Assembly: GCF_932526225.1 (NCBI RefSeq)
Contig: NC_064036.1
Coordinates: 12,021,181-12,085,180 of the forward strand
Direction of reading: 5' to 3'
Length of the DNA: 64,000 nucleotides
Source of the DNA: Nematostella vectensis
Taxonomy: Eukaryota > Cnidaria > Anthozoa > Actiniaria > Edwardsiidae
The notes beneath the pieces were generated by a model. The model was given only the letters and a program-made list of their open reading frames with translations, was not told the origin of the DNA and did no database searches. A program made the position numbers and the translations under genes. Positions 56,205 through 64,000 of the stretch are shown here, one piece after another. Within the stretch, counting starts at the first letter, position 1. The number at the start of each line of letters is the position of its first letter.

Positions 56205-56489
56205 AGACAAAGTCTGGTCTGTTGTGTATGTGGCCTTATATACGACAACGCAGGAGAGATGACAACCCATCTTTATAAGGACCACAGAAACATTGACAAA
56301 AGTTGTCCCGTTTGCGGAAAGCCTTATTCCACTGTCCGTGGATTACAACTGCACCTTAGAAGCCATACCGGTGAGAGGCCGTACTCATGCAGCTTGTGCG
56401 AGAAGACTTTCGCGCACCCTAGTGTTCGTGCAGCGCATATGCGTGCGCACGCCAAGAAAATTTCTAAAGCCTCGGCAAAAACGATTTAA
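56205..56489 (+). CDS. Zinc-finger terminal exon, cassette 11
   Basis: Acceptor TTTTTATTTCAG; phase 0; 94 residues beginning RQSLVCCVCGLIYDNAG. Three C2H2 fingers with linker TGERPYS; finger 3 CSLCEKTFAHPSVRAAHMRAH. Closest to cassette 9. Lys-rich tail AKKISKASAKTI. The upstream frame stays open, but no start is expected because the exon is internal to the gene. Confidence 0.8.
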   Translation, partial: RQSLVCCVCGLIYDNAGEMTTHLYKDHRNIDKSCPVCGKPYSTVRGLQLHLRSHTGERPYSCSLCEKTFAHPSVRAAHMRAHAKKISKASAKTI

Positions 56490-57412
56490 GATGTGTTTTG
56501 AACAATGAAAAGCTTTGCCATGAAGGAACCCACACGAGGGAATTGTTTATCAAGGAAGATGGACCTTAAGGGATCAATTAAAATACAACATTTGATTACA
56601 TCAGGTGATCGAACAAAGAACGAGCGATCATGTCAAGGGAACGAACTTGAGAAAAATGGACTGCGTCGTGGAATCATTAGAATCTATCGCATCACGCGGT
56701 CATTGATCAAGCCCAAGATCAACATAAGAACGATGAATCATGCTGAATCATTTTGAGAAACAATGGATTGTGTTGAGGATAGTTTTAAGAATATAATTTT
56801 TTGGAAGATAAATATTTTACGTCAAGAGATCCATCTCAAATAGCCATGAATTGCACCAGGGAAGTAACCACAAGGCATTACGCGAGGGAATGATTCCAAG
56901 AAAGTAAAACAAAGACATCTAGGAAACAAATAACTATTTATAGGGGTGTTATTAGAACACTTTCAATATGTGGGGACAAAAAAATATGATAAGTATCATT
57001 CCTATTTGTCTTTGTTTTAAGTTAGAGAAAATTATTTATTAAGAGACCATAAACATCTTGACCACACATCAGAGCCTATTACGTTAACTGTAAGTTTGAT
57101 AACAACAGGTCTCGTTAATCGTTGATCAAAAATAACAGAAAGGAATAAGTCCAGACAGTACCATAGAAAACGAAGACCTGGTATTGAACTTGATAGTCAA
57201 GGTCCCAAGTTATCACACCTTTGATGTTAATCCAATAGCCATACATTCTACGTTGAGGGCATCTCCTATTACGGCACCCAGCTGTTATGGGATACCCTGC
57301 TATTATTATCACCTAGGAGGTACATTTTTATGGGAGCTAGTTGTAGAGGGGGTATCACTTTATAAAGACTTTTACGTAAAGGCTGGTATATGATATTTCT
57401 TTTTCTATTTAG

Positions 57413-57706
57413 AATAAGTACCATAAAACATCAAGCACTCCGACGAATGCTGTGGCAGTTGAGTGTCCTACATGCGGAGTATCAATGACAAGATCAAGTT
57501 TACCCCGCCATTTGAAAACTGTACATCAAGCAAAGAGTCACAAGTGTAGAATCTGCGGGAAATACTTCTCGCGAAGTGATCACTTGAATCGTCACATGAA
57601 GAGCCATTCGAGGCGCATCTCCTGCGACGTTTGTGGAATGGAATTTATTAGTTTTCGCTCTCTAAAACGCCACCTCTCCGAAACCCATCACAGCAAGAAA
57701 CTTTAG
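57413..57706 (+). CDS. Zinc-finger terminal exon, cassette 12 (third family)
   Basis: Acceptor TTTTCTATTTAG; phase 0; 97 residues beginning NKYHKTSSTPTNAVAVEC. Three C2H2 fingers: CPTC...HLKTVH, CRICGKYFSRSDHLNRHMKSH, CDVCGMEFISFRSLKRHLSETH. The helix RSDHLNRH is like those of KLF/EGR-type fingers, which read G-rich triplets; specificity is only an inference. Poly(A) signal at 58591-58596. It is the full-length member of the family 12-15. Confidence 0.82.
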   Translation, partial: NKYHKTSSTPTNAVAVECPTCGVSMTRSSLPRHLKTVHQAKSHKCRICGKYFSRSDHLNRHMKSHSRRISCDVCGMEFISFRSLKRHLSETHHSKKL

Positions 57707-58946
57707 TAAAAACCTCACACACCTTTCAACCAAACGATTCTTTGATAGTATTTTCCCTCACGCTTTCCTCGACAGGTCTCAGGTCTAGTAGTCAGATGCT
57801 AGCCGCTTGATTTTAAAATGCTATAACGTTTCACGTCTACACCTACCATCATTACCACCTACCATCTAAACAGGCACCATTATCCATTAGTAGCACAGGC
57901 TGATAATGCTTAGTCTAATGCCAATAATGCGTTTGAGCTCAGACTTTTAGAAAATACGTCATGAGCCATTTTTATTTTTAAGAAATATTTGTATTAGTTT
58001 TATTATTTTAATGGTTATTTTGGGCTTCAGCAGTGTGTAGATTATTGTTCTCAAGCCCCGATTCAAACACCTTGTAATTTACCAGAGTTTGAGCGGCATC
58101 GTTAGAAGAACTTCCCATACTATGTAAAAGAGTTATCCATTGCAAATAGTAGAGTTATATAACTTTTATCGTGTATGTCATGATATCAGATATTAGTCAA
58201 GTCATATCAGTAGGCTATCATCAATCCTGTATTCTGATTGGTTGACCAAATAGTAGCTAAAAGTGCCGGAATTGGGAGCTAAAGAATGGTAAATGAACTG
58301 ACTGGCAACGTTTTGGCTGTACAAATTGACCTACTACTGTGATATCAAACATTCCTCTCGCCCTTAACGGCTGTCGACTAAGAGCTTATTCTCGAGGAAT
58401 AATTGATTATTATTGGGATTGAGCTTTTCCTAGAATATTTTGCGTGAGTTGAAAGGTGTTTTGCATTCTGGGATTGTGTATCTCTTTTGCCTTGAGTTTC
58501 TCTATGCTTTGTATTTTTTTTCGTATTTAAGCTGAGTATCCCCCCCTGGAAAAGGCGTCGATTGTTCTCATGAAAACAATATTGATTACAAATAAAATTA
58601 TCTATTCATAGCAAGGTGGTCTTGTTGTTTTATTCTATTAACATCTAATCCTATTTGGACTAACTTCCAGTTGTCGTAACCCTGGGCGCTCGACATTGAG
58701 CAATCTGCCATTCGCTTCCAGGAAAGCACATTACTCCTGTTTTTATGGACACTCACGAATTGTAGATAAACAGAACTTTCCTTCGTATGCTTAGCAGCTA
58801 CGCTTAGTGCCTGTGACAGCGTTTTCTCCTATGTGATATTAACTATCAGCTATGTGTGTAATTATTGGAGGTGACGGTTGTGGGGGTATTGCTGTAAAAA
58901 GACGTTTACGTAAAGGCTGGTGTATGATTTTTCTTTTTCTATTTAG
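57707..58946. other. Inter-cassette DNA, duplicated downstream
   Basis: A block at about 58170-58420 (CAGATATTAGTCAAGTCAT..., CATTCCTCTCGCCCTTAACG) recurs at about 59865-60050. The region between cassettes was therefore copied together with them. Nothing else is seen. Confidence 0.5.
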
Positions 58947-59150
58947 AATAAGTACCGTAAATCATCAAGAACTCGAATGGCGACGAATACTGTTGTGGTG
59001 GAGTGTCCTAAATGCGGAGTGTCAATTATCAGACCCAATCTATCCCGCCATTTGAAGACTGTACACCAAGCAAAGAGTCACAAATGTAAAATCTGCGGGA
59101 AATACTTCTCACGAAGTGATAACTTGAATTATCACATGAAGAACCATTAG
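58947..59150 (+). CDS. Zinc-finger terminal exon, cassette 13 (two fingers)
   Basis: Acceptor CTATTTAG; phase 0; 67 residues: NKYRKSSRTRMATNT, finger CPKC...HLKTVH, finger CKICGKYFSRSDNLNYHMKNH, then TAG. Compared with cassette 12, the Ser codon TCG after finger 2 is TAG. A decayed third finger follows the stop (TGCAACGTTTGG for TGCGACGTTTGT). Poly(A) signal at 59265-59270. Confidence 0.72.
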   Translation, partial: NKYRKSSRTRMATNTVVVECPKCGVSIIRPNLSRHLKTVHQAKSHKCKICGKYFSRSDNLNYHMKNH

Positions 59151-60311
59151 AAGATAATCACCTGCAACGTTTGGAACGGAATGGAAATTTGTCTTCTAAA
59201 ATACTTCAACTAAGACGCTAATCACGAAACTCCCGAGGTTTTGGAGAAAAAGAAAGTTAACTGAAATAAAAACCTGTCACGCCTTTTAACCAACCGTTTC
59301 TGTGATATTAGATGTCTTCACGATTCTCCACAGCTCTCAACTCTGCCTCATCAGCGGCTAGCTGATTATAAGATGCCATCACCCCATCTACACCGCACTA
59401 TTACGATCTGTTTTATTATAGAAGTTTCATCACAGGCGCGTTGTCATGCGGAGTGGCTGTACAGGCCAAGATATCCTATGGAAAAGGATAATACTAATGT
59501 CAATCCTGAAATAAGGAGTTATCGTGTCTGTTATGGATTGAATATATAAACTGCGTCCGTTTTTGCGCTCGCCCCCAGAAACCACGCGGCTTAGAATACA
59601 AGATGGCGCCCGATCATCGAATGGAGAGGGTTTTCCGCGATAATGACACCGAGTACCGCCTGCAAGCAGGCTAAGGGGGATATGGTGATGTTAATCACAC
59701 ATGATTTAAGCCTGTTGACTTACAACAGCTTCAAACTACATTAGAATATAATAACTCTTATTCATTTAGCGTTATTTACGCTGAGTAGAGTCCGTGATCA
59801 AAGCCTGAAATTATCAAAGATATTGGAAAATTGTACGTAGAGATATAATATCACCGGGAGTAGTCAGATATCAGACATTAGTCAAATCATGCTAGTTTGC
59901 TATCATCAATACTACATTCTGATTGGTAAAAAATGGAAAATGACCTGATCGGTTTTGACAATACATTTTGATCTACTACTGGGATGTAAAACATTCCTCT
60001 CGCCCTCAACGGTTATTGGCTAAGGGCCCATTCTCGAGGAATAATAATTTCATTCGGTTAGAAATTCTTTGGGAGTTGAAAAGTGTTTCTGGGGTGTATA
60101 ATACTGAGAAAGTGTATTTTGTTTTCCCATAGTTATGGTTTTCCTTGAGCGTTTCTATACTTGATAGTTTTTTTGGGGCTCTGCCACACCCCCTGTTATG
60201 TTATAACTGAGTATTCCCCCCTTTGGAAGGGTGTTTTTGTTTCGAGAGAACAATATTTGAGTACGAGATATAGTGACTTATTCGACTCAGACTTTTTCTT
60301 TTTCTATTTAG

Positions 60312-60512
60312 AATAAGTACCATAAAAGATCGAAGAGCACTTCGACGAATACTGTGGCGGCGACGTGTCCTACGTGCGGAGTGTCGATCACCAGCCGAAA
60401 CCTATCCCGCCATTTGAAGACTGTACACCAAGCAAAGAGTCACAAGTGTAAAATTTGCGGGAAATACTTCTCACGAAGTGATCATATGAAATATCACATG
60501 AAGAACCATTAG
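60312..60512 (+). CDS. Zinc-finger terminal exon, cassette 14 (two fingers)
   Basis: Acceptor CTATTTAG; phase 0; 66 residues; start NKYHKRSKSTSTNTVAATC. Two C2H2 fingers, the second with SRSDHMKYHMKNH, then TAG at the same place as in 13 and 15. The conserved TTTACGTAAAGGC block found upstream of 12, 13 and 15 is missing here; only the pyrimidine tract remains. A fossil of finger 3 follows the stop. Confidence 0.72.
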   Translation, partial: NKYHKRSKSTSTNTVAATCPTCGVSITSRNLSRHLKTVHQAKSHKCKICGKYFSRSDHMKYHMKNH

Positions 60513-61203
60513 ACGATCATCGCCTACGTCTTTGGAGAGTAATTTGGTCGCTTTCTGATCTCCGAGACGAAATACGGCACTTCCACGTTTTCTGTTTCGC
60601 AGAAGAAAAAAACTAAGCAGTAACTTGGCATATCTTTCAACCAAACGTTTCCAAACAAATGATAGTATAGTTGCTTTCACGATTCCGACAGCTTTCAACT
60701 CTGCCTCTTCAGCGGCTAGCCCGATTCCAAGATGCCATCATCTTCACATCTACACTACTCCTACCACCATTAGGACCTTACATCTAAAGTGGCACCATTA
60801 TCCATTAGTAGCACCGGCTGATAATACTAATTGTAATGCCTATAATGTTGTCACTCAATGCGTTTGAGCTTATATTTCTAGAAGATACGTCATGAACTAT
60901 TTTGATGTTGAAGAAATATTTGAATTAGTTTTATGACATCATTGGACTCACTCTGGCTACACCAGTGTTATAGATTATTGTTCTCTGCCACCTGCCGCCA
61001 TTCAAAAAACATTTAATTTGCCAGAATGTGAGCTGCATCGTTACGAGTTTACATTACAATGTTATAGAGTTATCCATTGTAAATATATTGTGTTATATAT
61101 GTTTTATCTTATTATGCGAAGAGGGGGGGGGGGGTATCACTTTATACTTTATAAAGACGTTTACGTAAAGGCTGGTGTATATGATATTTCCTTTTCTATT
61201 TAG

Positions 61204-61407
61204 AATAAGTACCATAAAACATGGAAGAGCACTCCGACGAATGCTGCGGCGGTGGTGAAGTGTCCTACATGCGGAGTGTCAATTACTAAAGGGAATCTAC
61301 CCCGCCATTTGAGGACTGTACACGGAGCAAAGAGTTACAAGTGTAAAATCTGCGGGAAATACTTCTCACGAAGTGATCACATGAAATATCACATGAAGAA
61401 CCATTAG
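61204..61407 (+). CDS. Zinc-finger terminal exon, cassette 15 (two fingers)
   Basis: Acceptor TCTATTTAG; phase 0; 67 residues; start NKYHKTWKSTPTNAAAVVKC. Two C2H2 fingers, CPTC...HLRTVH and CKICGKYFSRSDHMKYHMKNH, then TAG. It is the last cassette I recognise. A remnant of finger 3 (GCGACGTTCTGTGGAATGG) follows with a frameshift. Confidence 0.72.
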   Translation, partial: NKYHKTWKSTPTNAAAVVKCPTCGVSITKGNLPRHLRTVHGAKSYKCKICGKYFSRSDHMKYHMKNH

Positions 61408-61606
61408 ACGATCATCGCCTGCGACGTTCTGTGGAATGGAATTTTGTATCGTCTAAAACACAACCACTCCGAAGCTAACCAAGGCACTAAAAACTTATCT
61501 TCCCACCAAAAGCTTCCGTGATATTATGTTCCTTTTATACGTTCCGCCAAAGCTCCCTACGCCTCAACATCAGCTGCTAGCCGCCACCACCTTAACCACC
61601 ATCACC

Positions 61607-61784
61607 CAGGCACGTACCCAGGATTGGCTGAAGGGGGGTGCGCAGTCATAGGTATCATATGGAGAAAGCATAGGATGTGAAGGTTGCTTAATAAGAAATG
61701 ACCCATTTTTGAGCCGCCAAGGGGGGGGGGGGGGGGAGGAGGTGTTGCGTGCGCACTCTGCACACCCCGCTGTGTACGCGCCTG
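61607..61784. mobile_element. hAT5-like MITE, TCACC target duplication
   Basis: Ends CAGGCACGTACCCAGG / TGTGTACGCGCCTG, with TCACC directly on both sides (61602-61606 and 61785-61789). It contains a long G run at about 61722-61736. Third clear member of the family in this window. Confidence 0.7.
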
Positions 61785-62344
61785 TCACCATCTACGTCAC
61801 CACCATCATCTACATCTCCGTTAACACCTTGCCTGCTAGCACTTCTTAAGACGATGTACTGTATATCGTGTTCTCGATATCTTGTTCTTCTACAGTACTG
61901 TTTTTCTACAGTATCAAGCAATTGTTCTATATATGTAACAATTGCCCAGGGACGGCGTAGGGCAGGGGGGGGGGTGGGGGGGGAGGGCTTGCCTTTCTCC
62001 ACCTTCACGACTCTCATTAGCCTTGTTTGATTTAAGGCATCGACACCAAGAATAAGATCCGGCACCATTCCCTATATAAATATTTTTATTATTATTATAT
62101 ATTAAATTACCATTCCATATCGATGGCTAGTGTTTTAGATCTGCCAGATTTTATGAGCTAAATCGTAAAAAGGACTCCCCTAATAATTTCATAGAGTTGT
62201 CCATATTGAAAATGTCGTGTCATGTTAGTTGTATCGTGTATGTTATAATATCAATAGAAACAGAGGTTATATTTGGATGTTTATCATACATGATTTGAGC
62301 CTGTTGACTTACAACAGCTTTAAATACAATCAGATTGCTATTGG
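61785..62344. other. Non-coding stretch
   Basis: G-rich run at about 61967-61985 and AT-rich DNA. The segment at about 62262-62330 (ATGATTTGAGCCTGTTGACTTACAACAGC) repeats one at about 59700, so cassette-spacer DNA continues here without a recognisable finger exon. Confidence 0.4.
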
Positions 62345-62513
62345 CAGGGATGTAGCAGGCCTCGAAATATTGGGGGGGGGGGGGGTTCAATACAGAAACT
62401 TTAAGAAAATATTAGGGGGGCAAAGCCACGCCCCTACTAGCCATTTCCTTATATTTTTTTAAAATATTGGGGGACACGTGTACACCAGTGCTCCACCCCC
62501 TGCTACGGCCCTG
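62345..62513. mobile_element. MITE with CAGGG...CCCTG ends
   Basis: Ends CAGGGATGTAGCAGG / CCTGCTACGGCCCTG are inverted with two mismatches. Flanks are ATTGG and ATGGG. Two AATATTGGGGG blocks lie inside. hAT-type ends; no coding sequence. Confidence 0.55.
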
Positions 62514-62549
62514 ATGGGTCTCGAATCCATTATTTAGCTTTAAGGTGCT

Positions 62550-63240
62550 CGCACACTAGGGGACATTTTCAGCTACATGATCCCGGAACATGTAGCCGTT
62601 TTAAAATCACATTCCGTACATAAAACGCGTCAGAGAGCGGGAATCTATAGCGGGGACATAAAGCGGGGACAAAATCACAACATGTACACACAGAATAAAC
62701 TGCGCCATAAGCATGTTCCTGGGACATCTATCCATTTTACTCACACACTAAGGAGCCTTTTATAGGCTTATGTGCCTGGGACATGCCGTAGGGACAAAAG
62801 CACAGCCAACACAGACAGCTAAGTACAGCAGCGGGAACACTTCCCAGGGACGTGTAGCGGCAGTCAATTCCTGCATCGTTCACATAAGGGGGGCTGTGGC
62901 AGGCGCCTGTATCGGAGGCACGCTGCATGTGCAACAGCGAATTGTGTACAGACATTCGCAACGGAAACCAATACATGTCCCGGAGACATGAAGCCGCACT
63001 CAAATCATTTTCCGTACATACAAGTCGAGATAAAGCCGGCGCTTAAAAATGGGGCTTGCAGCGAGGACAAAACGTATTTACGCACACACATTCGCAAAGG
63101 GACGTCTTAATTGTCCCAGGGGCAAGAGGCCGCAAGGTGTAGCATTGTTTGAGTTCCTTGTGCAATACGGATTTCCACCAAGTTTTCCCACTGCAACATG
63201 TCCCGTCAAAGTTCATTTGGTTGAACTTTATGGGGCATGA
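62550..63240. repeat. Diverged ~130 bp tandem repeat
   Basis: Units marked by a TCCCGGGACATGTAGCC-like word recur at about 62582, 62715, 62842, 62977 and 63110. The best-matching units are the 62582 and 62977 blocks (both continue with a TCCGTACATA word, then GGGGACAAA-type words). It is outlined by CGCACACTAG (about 62552) and GCACACTAG (63453). Non-coding. Confidence 0.5.
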
Positions 63241-63540
63241 TGCAGCAGTGAATGTCGTGAAAGGCGCGACGTTTTTTTGATGAACAGCTCGGAAGCGTGC
63301 TCCCGCAGCATGAAACACAGACCACACAGATTTATCCAATAAAATGCAGAGAAAAAGCTAAAATAATGATACTCTCGTGTTAAGAAGCTCGAGCTGTTTA
63401 AGGAGGCAGAAGTGACGATCCAAGCACCCCTCCCACCCCCCATTGGGTCCCCTGCACACTAGACCAACGAGGCGTTTGTGTTTGGGAGATACGTTGGGGT
63501 CACATTGTCCAAACTGTCTCTATCGATATTTCGCCGAGCC

Positions 63541-63753
63541 AAGAGGTGCATTTCAGACATGCTGTTTGATTTCGAGGAAAAGGATGAAATGGAGAAGGCT
63601 AACAACGCCAGTTTTGCTCGAAACTCAACTCCGCGTGGGTTCAGTAGAGTCGACTATCCTTCAAGCCTCGCTCCTGGCTTCAACTATAGTGACACGAGCT
63701 ATGCTAGCGCTTCAAACAGCACCTCGTCTGGTTTCAACCTATATCACCATTGA
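63541..63753 (+). CDS. Doubtful terminal exon, unknown protein
   Basis: After a possible acceptor (GTGCATTTCAG, ending 63557) an open frame encodes about 65 residues rich in Ser, Asn and acidic groups (MLFDFEEKDEMEKANNAS...), ending NSTSSGFNLYHH and TGA. It reads like a cytoplasmic tail. It has no cysteine pair, so it is not another zinc-finger cassette. A T run follows at about 63888-63904. Another frame is open over the same bases. Confidence 0.25.
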   Translation, partial: KRCISDMLFDFEEKDEMEKANNASFARNSTPRGFSRVDYPSSLAPGFNYSDTSYASASNSTSSGFNLYHH

Positions 63754-64000
63754 CATATGCAGCCTGCAGAACAGACAAGACCATCCTTTGGTGTTGATAG
63801 CTCGCATAGGAATCAACCACCCTTGCAAGACTTAATGACTTCTCCATGAATGTAGGATAAACTGTTTGAAGGATGTTCGATTTCGATTTTTCTTTTTTTT
63901 TTTCTAATCTTTAGTTTTTTATAGAATTCACTTGCAGTCTCTCGTTGGTTTCAAACAGTTTATTGTCATTCCAAGGGGCATAGTTTTCTGATTTGAGTGT
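63754..64000. other. Window end, nothing recognised
   Basis: AT-rich sequence with a T run. No feature supported. Confidence 0.4.

Noticed and set aside
44781-61407. Fifteen independent small zinc-finger genes
   Set aside because: The exons lack plausible start codons, all begin at phase-0 acceptors with pyrimidine tracts, and a matching phase-0 donor lies upstream. One gene with alternative ends is simpler, though transcripts must confirm it.
63443-63753. A sixteenth zinc-finger cassette near the window end
   Set aside because: HCPNC occurs in one frame, but no second finger half or His pair follows at the right distance.

Overview
The window is animal nuclear DNA. Genes are broken into short exons with GT/AG borders, the non-coding space is full of small inverted-repeat transposons and minisatellites, and the recognisable proteins are metazoan types: riboflavin kinase, SLC22-type transporters and C2H2 zinc fingers. 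The compact intron-rich style suggests an early-branching invertebrate, and I would guess a cnidarian. That is inference; no marker gene settles the species.

Layout. 0.8-3.1 kb (minus): a small predicted membrane protein of two exons with a CRE/TATA-like promoter. 4.9-9.7 kb (minus): a complete four-exon riboflavin kinase gene. 11.5-18.0 kb and 19.8-36.3 kb (both minus): two tandem paralogous nine-exon SLC22-like transporters, A and B. They share exon lengths and phases and have largely alignable introns. B has about 10.4 kb of extra DNA in intron 5, including two large minisatellites. Both carry, in intron 6, a minisatellite that looks like a repeated copy of the exon 6 / 5' splice site junction. 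Comparing A with B gives 'empty sites' for several young MITE insertions.

36.3-42.0 kb is mostly transposon-derived, including a piggyBac-like 1.5 kb element. 42.0 kb to at least 61.4 kb (plus) is the most interesting part. A shared 5' segment of 448 codons (WW-like domain, then a Ser/Thr/Gln-rich region with polyQ) ends at a phase-0 splice donor. It is followed by 15 tandem cassettes. Each has a 3' splice site in phase 0, two or three C2H2 zinc fingers and a stop codon, and many have their own poly(A) signal. I read this as one transcription-factor gene with mutually exclusive alternative 3' terminal exons, comparable in logic to insect lola or mod(mdg4) but with a WW-like N terminus. In the first cassette family an intronic 10-15 nt segment is complementary to the start of the zinc-finger coding sequence across the 3' splice site, which could form an RNA hairpin controlling cassette choice.

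61.4-64.0 kb holds more MITEs, a diverged tandem repeat of about 130 bp and one doubtful exon.
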